A stretch of 64,000 bases of DNA, from the NCBI GenBank assembly GCA_003569185.1, contig BGOJ01000001.1:128557-192556 (forward strand), written 5' to 3'. The position numbers and the translations under genes are program-made. The DNA comes from Candidatus Planktophila sp. Its GTDB lineage: Bacteria; Actinomycetota; Actinomycetes; Nanopelagicales; Nanopelagicaceae. The notes below the pieces were generated by a model. That model ran no database searches and was not told the DNA's origin. It worked only from the letters and a program-made list of their open reading frames with translations. Positions 8,528 through 17,917 of this stretch are shown in pieces (within the stretch, counting starts at the first letter, position 1; each line of letters opens with the position of its first letter).

Positions 8528-10303
8528 TTAAGCTGTAGTTTTAACTAATACACTCACAACTAAATCTACGTAAACATCTGAACCTGCCGGACTTAAATGA
8601 ACACCATCTGGCGCAAATAACTCAGGACGACCTTTTGAGATGCGATCCCAATCAACAACCTTTACATTTGCATACCTTGAAGCAACTCTAGAAATAATTG
8701 CATTGTTTGAATCTTTCCAAGCCCTAGGTACTGCAGTGTTTACAACAATTACCTGCGGTTGATTTTTCACAATCTCAAATATTTCTACAACCGTAGCTTC
8801 AGATAAAGCGTTGTTATTACCTAGATTAAAGACCACTGGTGAAGATGGGACAGAGCTTTGATCTACTCGCATCACAGCTAATAACTCTGGTGCTTGTCGG
8901 CCAACTCGAGCATTAATAAGTGAAATATGCTCTTTTGCCTCCAACTTACTTCTTATTCCTAAAATAACACTGTCACCAGTCACCCATAAACCTGTAGTGC
9001 TGCCTAAATCTTCTTGGGCTTGTTGCTCTTGTGTGCTTTGCTGCAAAACTTGATTGGCAACTTCATCTGCCTTATTTATTGCTTGAACTGAAATTGAGGA
9101 GGTAATAGCCAGCACAATGATGATTGAAGAAATAACTGAAATCTTTTGGCGCAATTGCACCTTGGCTGACCGGTACTTCATACCCCTAAACCAGTCTTGC
9201 ACTAAACCTTGTCGAAATGGAATTTCAACCCAGCGAAGTGAGATATCAGCTAAAGCTAAAACTAATAAGACTCTTGCAAGATATAAGGCCCAGGTTTGGC
9301 CAGACAAATCAACTGAAGGCCTTGTTACTTGGAAAATTACCCAGTGCCATATGTAAATACCGTAACTACGTTGGCCTATCCAACGAAAAGGAGCGGTACT
9401 AATAATCGGAGCAAATCTAGATGCTGGATGAACCAGCGATATAAGTACTAAGCAGCCAAAAATGCCAGCTAGAGGGAATGCGATTCGATACAAACTTGGA
9501 TTGTTTTCATCAATAAATAAAAATGTTGATATCAATCCAAGCAAGCCCACAACGCCAATTCCATCAATTACATCCTGGGCACGCTTTTCAATATCAGCAC
9601 TTAGGTTTTGCGGAATCCATGACACAGCCAGGGCTGATCCTAAGAAAAGACCAAGTGAGTGAGTATCTGTTCCAAAGTAAATATGGCTGATTTGTTGGGC
9701 GTTAGATTGGTCTAATTGCAGTGAAACAAAAAATAATGTTGTTCCTGAAACCATAGCAATTATTAAGGCAATTCTGGCGATATTTTTCTTTCCAAAGTAC
9801 TTTAGAACTGTTAATAATATGATTGGCCAAATTAAATAAAATTGCAGCTCAACGGCCAATGACCAGGTGTGTTGTAATAGCGGTGGCCGGCCTACCGTTT
9901 CAAAGTAATCTTGGTGTCGGGCAACCAGCAGCCAATTTATGCTGCCAGTTAATGCGTAAGGAAGATCAGATAGAAATCTCTTAATCGCCTCTGGCGCCCA
10001 TACGCCAATAAAAATAATGGTGCAGATAACCATAAATAGAAAACCTGGATAGATTCGCCTAAGTCTTGCTGCATAAAAAGCTCGAAGATCAAGGGCGCTA
10101 GATTGATTTATTGAATCTAAAATCAAACGGGTGATTACATAACCAGATATAACAAAGAAAAGATCTACACCTAAGAATCCACCAGGTATCCAGGAGATTC
10201 CTAAGTGATACAAAACAACTGCAGTAACGGCAATAGCGCGCAAGCCGTCAATGGAAGAAATATGTTTGACGCCGATTTTGCCTGTGGAATTCTTTGAGCT
10301 CAT
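8528..10303 (-). CDS. OafA-type cell-surface acyltransferase with C-terminal SGNH domain
   Basis: A 591-residue membrane protein of the acyltransferase-3 family, which acetylates cell-surface glycans, fused to an extracytoplasmic SGNH hydrolase-like domain. The N-terminal half has the family signatures IDGLRAIAV near residue 18, HLGISWIPGGFLGVDLFFVISGY near residues 38-56, and about ten hydrophobic helices. After the last membrane helix (about residues 388-408) comes an SGNH domain with TGDSV (catalytic Ser), NLGNNN (Asn block) and DGVHLSPAG (Asp/His pair). This two-domain design is known from O-antigen, peptidoglycan and secondary-polymer acetylases. The acceptor is unknown. A GGAG ribosome site lies eight bases before the ATG. 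Confidence 0.87.
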   Translation of the reverse strand: MSSKNSTGKIGVKHISSIDGLRAIAVTAVVLYHLGISWIPGGFLGVDLFFVISGYVITRLILDSINQSSALDLRAFYAARLRRIYPGFLFMVICTIIFIGVWAPEAIKRFLSDLPYALTGSINWLLVARHQDYFETVGRPPLLQHTWSLAVELQFYLIWPIILLTVLKYFGKKNIARIALIIAMVSGTTLFFVSLQLDQSNAQQISHIYFGTDTHSLGLFLGSALAVSWIPQNLSADIEKRAQDVIDGIGVVGLLGLISTFLFIDENNPSLYRIAFPLAGIFGCLVLISLVHPASRFAPIISTAPFRWIGQRSYGIYIWHWVIFQVTRPSVDLSGQTWALYLARVLLVLALADISLRWVEIPFRQGLVQDWFRGMKYRSAKVQLRQKISVISSIIIVLAITSSISVQAINKADEVANQVLQQSTQEQQAQEDLGSTTGLWVTGDSVILGIRSKLEAKEHISLINARVGRQAPELLAVMRVDQSSVPSSPVVFNLGNNNALSEATVVEIFEIVKNQPQVIVVNTAVPRAWKDSNNAIISRVASRYANVKVVDWDRISKGRPELFAPDGVHLSPAGSDVYVDLVVSVLVKTTA

Positions 10304-10355
10304 TTTAAATTCTCCAATGCCAAAAGATTAAGCATTGTTAACCCCAGTTTAAGAG

Positions 10356-11159
10356 TTACTTAGATTTCTTTTTGCTGGCTGGCTTTTTGCGGTTTGCAGC
10401 CTTTTGTTTTCTTGCGGCAGCTTGGGCTGCTTTTTTGCCAGCGCCTGCGACAAATACTTTGCCAGTTGGCTTACTCTCACCATCTAAATTTGCATTGATG
10501 TCTGCTTGTAATTGGGAAAGGCGATCAAATGCGTGGCGTAATTTTTGACGTGATTCTTGAATTGCTTGCTCTGCTGCATTTAAAGAAGAGTTTTGGGCAC
10601 GGTGTAAGCGCTCTGCCTCTGAGATTGCTGAAGACAACCAGGAGCGGTAATCAAGTATGTTTTTAGCCGCATCTGTAACTAATCTTTGTGCATCTCGTTT
10701 TGCCGCTGAAGTAATTTGGGAGGCATCTCTGGCGGATTGATTTAACACTTCTTCTGCTTCACGCTCTGCTACGAGTACTAAGTCTGCTGCATCATTCTCA
10801 GCGGCTGCAATGTACTTTCGGCCTCGTGATTCAGCTGAGGATAAAATACTTTTAGCCTTTGCCTCTGCAGCCTCTAACTTCTCTTTTGTATTGCGACTGG
10901 TTTCGGATATCAATTTTTGAGCGGCTGAGTTCGCTTTTGCTTCACGTTGTTGAGCGGATTTGATCATGCTCATTGCAGTTTCTGTTGCCAGAATTTCAAA
11001 CTCTTCGCGGCTTAAGCCAGTTATATCGCGGCGAGAGCGCAAATCATTTAATTGGCTTTCAAGTTCGCGAATACGCTCTAATGCATTTTGTGTGGGAGCA
11101 GCTTTATTTTCATCCTCAGATTTAAAGCCAACCCAACTAAGAAAATTCTTTTCAGCCAT
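10356..11159 (-). CDS. Long coiled-coil protein with Lys/Ala-rich C-terminus, DivIVA-like
   Basis: A 267-residue protein of unknown function. After a short head (FLSWVGFKSEDE) and a predicted coil (ALERIRELESQLNDL), residues about 60-200 form an Ala/Glu/Lys-rich heptad pattern with repeated AEAKA, AESRG and AEREAEE units, like DivIVA/Wag31 or the stalks of cytoskeletal proteins. The last 30 residues are mostly Lys, Ala and Arg (KKAAQAAARKQKA, KKPASKKKSK) and could bind nucleic acid or the membrane surface. There is no signal peptide. It lies between tRNA-Leu and the acyltransferase on the same strand. A polar organiser role is only a guess from its shape. Confidence 0.65.
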   Translation of the reverse strand: MAEKNFLSWVGFKSEDENKAAPTQNALERIRELESQLNDLRSRRDITGLSREEFEILATETAMSMIKSAQQREAKANSAAQKLISETSRNTKEKLEAAEAKAKSILSSAESRGRKYIAAAENDAADLVLVAEREAEEVLNQSARDASQITSAAKRDAQRLVTDAAKNILDYRSWLSSAISEAERLHRAQNSSLNAAEQAIQESRQKLRHAFDRLSQLQADINANLDGESKPTGKVFVAGAGKKAAQAAARKQKAANRKKPASKKKSK

Positions 11160-11195
11160 GTCCTTAGCCTTCCCTACCTACAAATTAATTACAAC

Positions 11196-11277
11196 TGGTG
11201 CGGGAGGTGGGACTTGAACCCACACGCCGAAGCACAGGTTCCTAAGACCTGCGTGTCTGCCATTTCACCACTCCCGC
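11196..11277 (-). tRNA. tRNA-Leu (anticodon TAG), CCA encoded
   Basis: On the minus strand the gene runs from GCGGGAG (pairing with CTCCCGC at the 3' end) and ends with an encoded ACCA. The anticodon arm is CAGGT-CTTAGGA-ACCTG, giving anticodon TAG. A type-II variable arm follows (GTGCTTCGGCGT), and the T-arm reads GTGGGTTCAAGTCCCAC, all as expected for tRNA-Leu. It reads CUN codons, mainly CUA. Confidence 0.95.
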
Positions 11278-11375
11278 ATTTATTACTTGAGTGAGGGGGA
11301 AAGATTACGGCGTAAGTGGCGGCATCACCAAAACCCAACGACCTTTAGCAAGGGTAAGCGGGTAGCCTTGCTCAA

Positions 11376-13061
11376 ATGAGTGCAGATTCAGTGCAAAGTA
11401 AGGTCGCTTTGGCAATCTTAAACGCGCTGGAAATAGCCGAAAAGACAGGGTTAATTAACTGTCAGATCCCAGAACAAATTATTTTAGATCGACCGAAAAA
11501 TCGTGATCATGGAGATTATGCAACCTCGATTGCGTTAACACTGGCTAAAGCTGCCAATCTGCAACCACGGGTGATTGCAGAGGTGATTATTAAAACTCTT
11601 AATGAAAACAATCTCTTAGTACCAGCCGGAATCAGCAAAGTTGAAATTGCAGGCCCTGGCTTTATAAACATAACTTTAGAGAGTGCAAGCCAAGGCAGCG
11701 TGGTAATCGAGATTTTAACCGCTGGTAAAAAGTATGGCCAAGGTCAATCACTTGCTGGGAAAAAGATAAATCTTGAATTTGTTAGTGCAAACCCAACAGG
11801 ACCAATTCATCTTGGTCACACAAGATGGGCAGCAGTTGGTGACTCACTTGGTCGAGTTTTATCAGCAGCTGGCGCACAAGTAAGTCGAGAGTTTTATATT
11901 AATGACCGCGGAAATCAGATGGATTTATTTGGTCAATCCCTTCGGGCGGCTGCACTCGGTATTGATCGGCCCGAAAATGGCTACCACGGTGAGTACATTG
12001 CTGATTTAGCAAATGCGATCACTAAGAAAAATCCAGAATTTACTAAGTTAGATGAAGAATCAGGGATGGTAGCTTTTCGAGAAGCCGGCTATAAATTGCA
12101 ACTAGATCTGCAACGTGAGGTATTGGAAAATTTTGGCACACACTTTGATACCTGGTTTTCTGAACGTAGTTTGTATGAGAATAATTTTTTTAATCACACA
12201 TTGGATAAATTGAAATCTAATGGACATGTTTACGAGGAAGAAGGTGCGGTCTGGCTGCGCACAACAGATTTTGGTGATGATAAAGATCGAGTAATGATTA
12301 AGTCAGATGGATCATTTGCCTATTTTGCATCTGACTCTGCTTACTACATTAGTAAGCGAGAGCGTGGATTTAATTTATGTATCTACATGCTGGGAGCTGA
12401 TCATCATGGATATGTTGGTCGAATAAAAGCAATTGCAGCATGTGCTGGAGATGATCCGGAAAAAGATATCGAAGCTTTAATTGGTCAGATGGTAAAAATC
12501 ATTGAGGGTGGCCAGGAGTTAAAGCTTTCCAAGCGAGCTGGCACAATTATTACCTTAGAGGAGTTAGTTGAAAAAGTTGGAATTGATGCTGCTCGTTACA
12601 CATTGATTAGATATCCAACTGATACGCCAATGGTTATGGATGTTGATTTACTAAAGAAAAATACCAACGATAATCCGGTCTATTATGTTCAATACGCACA
12701 TGCCCGAATTTGTGCAGTGCTGCGAAATGCTAAAGATCTTGGAATTGATTACGGCTTGAAGTTTTATTCACCAGAGTTACTAGTGCATGAGCGAGAGCGC
12801 GAATTAATTGGCTTACTTGCTGAGTACCCAAGAATTGTTGCTGCCGCCGCCTTCGCACGTCAGCCTCATCGAGTTGCGCGATACATTGAAGATCTTGCCG
12901 CGCAATATCACCGCTTTTATAATGATTGTCGCGTGCTGCCATTAGGCGAAGAAAAACCAACGAAATTAAACTCAGCCCGCGCCTGCCTATCCATGGCAAC
13001 GGCGCAAGTAATCAGTAATGGTTTAGATTTACTTGGTGTTAATGCTCCGGAGAGAATGTAA
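11376..13061 (+). CDS. argS: Arginyl-tRNA synthetase
   Basis: A class-I aminoacyl-tRNA synthetase charging tRNA-Arg. The 561-residue protein has the N-terminal Add-1 domain (residues 1 to about 110), the HIGH-type motif HLGH at 145-148 (NPTGPIHLGHTR), the KMSK-like loop KLSKRAG near residue 385, and an anticodon-binding C-terminal helical domain ending LDLLGVNAPERM. TAGCCT at 11363-11368 ends seven bases before the ATG, so transcription is probably leaderless. It overlaps lysA by one base and leads the argS-lysA-hom-thrC-thrB operon, a well-known actinobacterial arrangement. Confidence 0.96.
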   Translation: MSADSVQSKVALAILNALEIAEKTGLINCQIPEQIILDRPKNRDHGDYATSIALTLAKAANLQPRVIAEVIIKTLNENNLLVPAGISKVEIAGPGFINITLESASQGSVVIEILTAGKKYGQGQSLAGKKINLEFVSANPTGPIHLGHTRWAAVGDSLGRVLSAAGAQVSREFYINDRGNQMDLFGQSLRAAALGIDRPENGYHGEYIADLANAITKKNPEFTKLDEESGMVAFREAGYKLQLDLQREVLENFGTHFDTWFSERSLYENNFFNHTLDKLKSNGHVYEEEGAVWLRTTDFGDDKDRVMIKSDGSFAYFASDSAYYISKRERGFNLCIYMLGADHHGYVGRIKAIAACAGDDPEKDIEALIGQMVKIIEGGQELKLSKRAGTIITLEELVEKVGIDAARYTLIRYPTDTPMVMDVDLLKKNTNDNPVYYVQYAHARICAVLRNAKDLGIDYGLKFYSPELLVHERERELIGLLAEYPRIVAAAAFARQPHRVARYIEDLAAQYHRFYNDCRVLPLGEEKPTKLNSARACLSMATAQVISNGLDLLGVNAPERM

Positions 13062-14428
13062 TGCCAACTAATTATCCAACCTCACTTTTCTCATCAAACC
13101 TAAAGTTTGCTAGTGAAAATCAATATGGCGGGGCACTTTCTATTGCTGGCTGCACAGCTGAAAAATTAGTCAAAGAGTATGGCTCACCTATATTTGTAGT
13201 AGATCAAGATGATTTTGTGGTGCGAACTAACGCTTGGCAAGCAGCCCTAAATGAATCATTTGGCAGCGGCAAGATTTACTACGCAGCTAAATCATTTATC
13301 TGTGTTGAGGTTGCGAAATGGCTTAAGGAGTTAAAGGTTGGCTTAGATGTTTGCACCGGTGGGGAATTATCCGTTGCTCTGGCAGCTGATTTTCCGGCAA
13401 GTGATATTGAATTTCATGGAAATAATAAATCTGAGGCTGAGATAACAACTGCGATTAAAGAAGGTGTTGGCACCATCGTGATTGATTCCTTTGATGAATT
13501 ATCACGGGTGGCAAAAATCGCAACTGAATTCAAGAAAATCCAGAAGGTTTATTTAAGGCTTACTCCTGGCATTGATGCGCACACCCATGAGTTCATTTCA
13601 ACTGCTCATGAGGATGTGAAGTTTGGATTTTCGATTGCATCAGGGGATGCGCAAATCGCAATTGATAAGTGCATGATGGAGAGTTCCTTAAACTTAGCCG
13701 GTATTCATTGCCACATCGGCTCACAAATATTTGAAGTATCAGGATTTGAATTAGCAGCACAAAGATTAGTTGCAGTCTTAGTTGCCTTTAGAGATAAGTA
13801 TTCAAAGGAGTTAGCTGAGTTAAATCTAGGTGGTGGATATGGAATTGCATATACAAAAAATGAAAGTGCAATATCACCAGCACAGGTTATTCCCGCAATT
13901 GCGAAGGTGATTAAATCTGAGTGCGAAAAGGCAAAACTTTCCGTTCCTAAAATTTCAATTGAACCAGGGCGAGCAATTGTTGGTCCAACAACAACAACCA
14001 TATATATGGTGGGAACAACTAAATCAGTTACCTTAGAAAATGGTGCAAAGCGTCGTTATATTTCAGTAGATGGTGGAATGAGTGAAAATATCAGGCCAGC
14101 ACTTTATGGTGCGACTTACTCAGCATTTTTAGCAAATAGAAATTCATCGGCACCGGCGATCAACTCTCGAATTGTTGGAAAGCATTGCGAGAGTGGGGAT
14201 ATCTTGATTTCTGAAATTGATATGCCAGAGGATGTAAAAGCTGGTGACTTATTGGCAATTCCAGCAACTGGTGCATATGGTCGAAGCATGGCTAGCAATT
14301 ACAACCATATGCCAAGGCCATCAGTAATTGCAGTAATAAATGGCACCGCTCGAGAGATTTTACGCAGAGAAAATGAGGATGATTTGCTAAATCTGGATGT
14401 AATTCAAGCGCCACGGCAACTGTCATAA
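13061..14428 (+). CDS. lysA: Diaminopimelate decarboxylase
   Basis: Decarboxylates meso-diaminopimelate to lysine, the last step of lysine synthesis. A PLP fold-III enzyme of 455 residues: the PLP lysine is K77 in YYAAKS, followed by ELSVAL, CHIGSQIF, LNLGGGYGIAY, EPGRAIVG, the dimer-interface Cys in GKHCESGDIL and ATGAYGRSMASNYN near the C-terminus. Start ATG overlaps the argS stop (TAATG). Confidence 0.95.
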   Translation: MPTNYPTSLFSSNLKFASENQYGGALSIAGCTAEKLVKEYGSPIFVVDQDDFVVRTNAWQAALNESFGSGKIYYAAKSFICVEVAKWLKELKVGLDVCTGGELSVALAADFPASDIEFHGNNKSEAEITTAIKEGVGTIVIDSFDELSRVAKIATEFKKIQKVYLRLTPGIDAHTHEFISTAHEDVKFGFSIASGDAQIAIDKCMMESSLNLAGIHCHIGSQIFEVSGFELAAQRLVAVLVAFRDKYSKELAELNLGGGYGIAYTKNESAISPAQVIPAIAKVIKSECEKAKLSVPKISIEPGRAIVGPTTTTIYMVGTTKSVTLENGAKRRYISVDGGMSENIRPALYGATYSAFLANRNSSAPAINSRIVGKHCESGDILISEIDMPEDVKAGDLLAIPATGAYGRSMASNYNHMPRPSVIAVINGTAREILRRENEDDLLNLDVIQAPRQLS

Positions 14429-14446
14429 GTTTGAGATACTTCTCCA

Positions 14447-15730
14447 ATGAAATCTCTTAAAGTCGGCATGCTTGGCTGCGGCACAGTTGGCTCTCAGATT
14501 GCCCGCCTGCTGGTCGCAAATAAAGCTGACCTAACTTCACGTGCCGGAGCACAAATTGAATTAGTAAAGGTTGCGGTAAGAGATGCCAAAGTAAAGCGCG
14601 ATGGAGTGCCAGATAATTTAATTACAACTGACGCAAACTCAATTGTTAATGATCCAAGCATTGATTTAATCATTGAAGTTATTGGTGGTATTTCACCTGC
14701 AAAAGAATTGATTTTAACTGCATTAAAAAATGGTAAATCAGTTGTTACCGCTAATAAAGCATTACTAGCCAAAGATGGCGCAGAGCTTTATGAAGCGGCA
14801 AGTAAGGCAAATGTTGATTTGTATTATGAAGCAGCGGTTGCTGGTGCGATTCCAATTTTGCGACCACTTCGTGAATCATTAGTTGGTGATCAAGTTATTA
14901 GAATTATGGGAATTGTAAATGGAACTACAAATTACATACTCACCAAGATGGATGAAAGTGGCACTGCATTTGCTGATGCACTAAAGCAGGCACAAGATTT
15001 AGGTTTTGCAGAGGCAGATCCAACTGCTGATGTTGAAGGTTTTGATGCAGCTGATAAAGCAGCGATATTAGCTGGCTTGGCATTTCACTCAAGAGTTACA
15101 GATAAAGATGTTTACCGTGAAGGAATTTCAAAGATAACAGCAACTGATGTAAAAGTAGCCAAAGCTATGGATATGGTAATTAAGTTACTAGCAATTACGG
15201 AGTTAACTGCTGCTGGTGAAATTTCGGTAAGAGTTCACCCAGCTTTAATTTCTCGAAATCATCCACTTGCATCAGTTAGAGAGTCTTACAACGCGGTATT
15301 CGTAGAGGCGAAATCTGCTGGCCAGATGATGTTTTATGGCAGAGGTGCTGGCGGTGAACCAACAGCAAGTGCGGTACTAGGTGATTTAGTCGCTATTGCC
15401 CGTCATAAAATTTCAGGTGGCATCGGTCCAAAAGAGAGTGATTACGCATCATTAAAAATTGCACCAATTGGCCAAACAAAAACTAAGTATTTAATTAGAT
15501 TAAATGTGGCTGATAAACCAGGTGTTTTAGAGTCTGTTGCCCATGTCTTTGCCGCCCATAGTGTTTCAATTCAAACCGTTAGACAAACTGGCGCTGGTGA
15601 TAAAGCTGAATTAATTGTTATGACTCATAGTTCAACCGAGTCAGCACTTTCTGCCACCGTAAAAGATTTGAGTAATCTGCCTGCGGTAACTGATGTCGCA
15701 AGTGTGCTTAGAGTTGAAGGTGCAATGTAA
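14447..15730 (+). CDS. hom: Homoserine dehydrogenase with ACT domain
   Basis: Reduces aspartate semialdehyde to homoserine with NAD(P)H, on the branch to threonine and methionine. 427 residues: Rossmann motif GCGTVG at 11-16, the [11 protein letters not shown] signature near residue 160, catalytic K in the [16 protein letters not shown] region, and a C-terminal ACT domain from about residue 348 ([20 protein letters not shown]) expected to bind threonine for feedback inhibition. It lies 18 bases after lysA and overlaps thrC. Confidence 0.95.
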   Translation: MKSLKVGMLGCGTVGSQIARLLVANKADLTSRAGAQIELVKVAVRDAKVKRDGVPDNLITTDANSIVNDPSIDLIIEVIGGISPAKELILTALKNGKSVVTANKALLAKDGAELYEAASKANVDLYYEAAVAGAIPILRPLRESLVGDQVIRIMGIVNGTTNYILTKMDESGTAFADALKQAQDLGFAEADPTADVEGFDAADKAAILAGLAFHSRVTDKDVYREGISKITATDVKVAKAMDMVIKLLAITELTAAGEISVRVHPALISRNHPLASVRESYNAVFVEAKSAGQMMFYGRGAGGEPTASAVLGDLVAIARHKISGGIGPKESDYASLKIAPIGQTKTKYLIRLNVADKPGVLESVAHVFAAHSVSIQTVRQTGAGDKAELIVMTHSSTESALSATVKDLSNLPAVTDVASVLRVEGAM

Positions 15731-16809
15731 TGGGATTATTTGGCAAAAAAGGCGCGCATCAGTGGCGGGGAGTAATTGATGAGTACCGTCGTTGGTTACC
15801 TGTAACTGATCAAACTCCAGTTATTTCTCTGCGCGAGGGTGGTACACCACTTGTATATGCATGTGTTTTATCTGAAATGTTAGGAAATCAAGTTTGGTTA
15901 AAGGTTGAGGGCGCAAATCCAACTGGATCATTTAAAGATCGCGGTATGACGATGGCAATATCTAAAGCGGCCGAAGATGGCGCTAAGGCAGTAATTTGTG
16001 CATCAACTGGAAACACAAGTGCCAGTGCGGCAGCTTATGCAAGCAAAGCCGAGATGAAACCAGTTGTTTTAGTTCCACAAGGCAAAATTGCAATGGGCAA
16101 ATTAGCGCAAGCAATAGCACATGGTGCAATTTTGTTACAGGTAAAAGGAAATTTTGATGATTGCTTAATGCTGGCCAGACAGCTATCTGAAAATTACCCA
16201 GTTTCCCTAGTCAACTCAGTTAATCCATATCGAATTGAAGGACAAAAAACTGCAGCCTTTGAAGTTGTAGATATGTTGGGATTTGCACCAGATATTCATG
16301 CAATGCCAGTTGGTAATGCTGGAAATATCACTGCCTACTGGAAAGGTTATCAAGAGTATAAAAAGGCGGGAATGTCTAGAACACTTCCAATGATGTGGGG
16401 ATTTCAAGCAGCAGGAGCTGCACCGATTGTTAAGAATAAAATTATTAAGAAACCAGAAACTATTGCAACCGCAATCCGAATTGGAAATCCGGCATCTTGG
16501 GATCAAGCAGTTGCCGCTCAGGTTGGATCAAAAGGATTAATTGATTCGGTAACAGATAAAGAAATTCTAAGCGCATATCGTTTGGTAGCAGCAAAAGAGG
16601 GCATATTTGTTGAGCCATCAAGTGCTGCAGGAATTGCAGGTTTAATTAAATTAAAAGCACTGAAAAAACTGCCAAAGGATAAAACCATCGTGGTTACCGT
16701 GACTGGCAATGGCTTAAAGGATGTTCAGTGGGTTTTAAACTCCTCTGCTAAACCAATTATTATTCCGGTTGATGTTAAAAAAGCAGCTAAAGTAATTGGG
16801 CTTAAATAA
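15730..16809 (+). CDS. thrC: Threonine synthase
   Basis: Converts O-phosphohomoserine to threonine. A short PLP fold-II enzyme of 359 residues (the actinobacterial/archaeal class), with PLP lysine K69 in [12 protein letters not shown], the phosphate loop PVGNAGNI near residue 195 and the C-terminal TGNGLKD. The start ATG overlaps the hom stop (TAATG) and its own stop overlaps the thrB start, so the three genes are translationally coupled. Confidence 0.95.
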   Translation: MGLFGKKGAHQWRGVIDEYRRWLPVTDQTPVISLREGGTPLVYACVLSEMLGNQVWLKVEGANPTGSFKDRGMTMAISKAAEDGAKAVICASTGNTSASAAAYASKAEMKPVVLVPQGKIAMGKLAQAIAHGAILLQVKGNFDDCLMLARQLSENYPVSLVNSVNPYRIEGQKTAAFEVVDMLGFAPDIHAMPVGNAGNITAYWKGYQEYKKAGMSRTLPMMWGFQAAGAAPIVKNKIIKKPETIATAIRIGNPASWDQAVAAQVGSKGLIDSVTDKEILSAYRLVAAKEGIFVEPSSAAGIAGLIKLKALKKLPKDKTIVVTVTGNGLKDVQWVLNSSAKPIIIPVDVKKAAKVIGLK

Positions 16810-17759
16810 TGGCAGCTAAACGCAACGCAAGTGGTCTTACCTTTAAAGCAACTATGGCGCAGATCAGCGTGCCAGCAACTAGTGCAAATATTGGTCCAGG
16901 ATTTGATTGCTTTGGATTAGCACTAGAGCTACGTGATCGATACGCCGCACAGGTTTTAGATGATGAAACTTTTGATGTTGATGTAACTGGTGAAGGTGCA
17001 GATGAAGTAAAAAAGGATTCCAAAAATTTAGTTATCAAATCTATGCTGCGTGGTTTTGAACACATGGGTGGTAAACCAAGAGGCATTGCACTTCGAGCAT
17101 TAAATGTTATTCCTCATGGCAGAGGACTTGGATCATCAGCAAGTGCGATTGTTGGCGGATTAGCACTAGCAAGATCTTTAGTTTTAACTGGTGAGCAATA
17201 TATGAGTGATGATGATTTGATTACATTAGCAACTGAGTTAGAAGGACACCCAGATAATGTTGCAGCTGCCTTTTATGGTGGCGCCACAATTGCTTGGGTT
17301 GAATCAAAGATTAATGATGATGGCTCAAATACAAATATTGGTAAAGCAGTCAGCCTTAAAGTTGATGATCGAATCAAAGCACTTCTATTAGTACCAGATA
17401 ATCAATTAGCAACCGCTAAGGCTAGAAAGTTATTGCCAGAGAGCATCTCTCATCAGGATGCTGTTTTAAACTCATCTAGAACGGCATTGCTTGTGCATGC
17501 GTTAGCTGAGCGCCCTGATTTATTATTTACAGCCACTGAAGATTTATTGCACCAAAGTTATCGAGCACAAGCTATGCCAAAAACGATTGCACTAGTTGAT
17601 AAGTTAAGAGGAGCAGGACTTGCAGCAGTTGTCTCAGGTGCAGGTCCTTCAGTTATGGTTCTTTACGCAGGTGGTGAGGATGAGATTGATCAGCTGCAAT
17701 CAATTGCCCCAGGCTTTAACGCCATGAAGTTAGCGATAGCAAAAGCAGGGGTTCAATAG
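16809..17759 (+). CDS. thrB: Homoserine kinase
   Basis: A GHMP-family kinase that makes O-phosphohomoserine for ThrC. The three family motifs are present: PATSANIGPGFD near residue 22, the ATP-binding PHGRGLGSSASAIVGG near residue 105 and the C-terminal GAGPSVMVLYAGG. The ATG at 16809 overlaps the thrC stop (TAATG), which favours it; an internal ATG at 16854 (MAQISVPATS) would give a length closer to other homoserine kinases. It ends the amino acid operon. Confidence 0.94.
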   Translation: MAAKRNASGLTFKATMAQISVPATSANIGPGFDCFGLALELRDRYAAQVLDDETFDVDVTGEGADEVKKDSKNLVIKSMLRGFEHMGGKPRGIALRALNVIPHGRGLGSSASAIVGGLALARSLVLTGEQYMSDDDLITLATELEGHPDNVAAAFYGGATIAWVESKINDDGSNTNIGKAVSLKVDDRIKALLLVPDNQLATAKARKLLPESISHQDAVLNSSRTALLVHALAERPDLLFTATEDLLHQSYRAQAMPKTIALVDKLRGAGLAAVVSGAGPSVMVLYAGGEDEIDQLQSIAPGFNAMKLAIAKAGVQ

Positions 17760-17917
17760 CCGATTTTCCCTATATATCTAGGGTGTGGTAGATTTACCTC
17801 TGTCGGAAAGTGCGACAGATAAATAAGCAAAAAAATCCCAAAATAAAAATACTTTTTTTCGCGGGATCACCCTCATACGGGTAATAAAAAATAAAAAGAA
17901 AGAATGGCAATATATAA
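17760..17917 (+). promoter_or_regulatory. rho leader region with hairpins
   Basis: A 158-base non-coding stretch before rho. It contains a 7-bp hairpin at 17799-17819 (TCTGTCG / CGACAGA, seven-base loop), a short CCCTA/TAGGG inverted repeat at 17768-17783, a later ATCCC/GGGAT pairing that brackets an A-rich and a T-rich run (about 17836-17868), and ACCC/GGGT at 17869-17882. rho autoregulates through its leader in several bacteria; that such control acts here is inference. TATATAA directly precedes the ATG. Confidence 0.45.
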
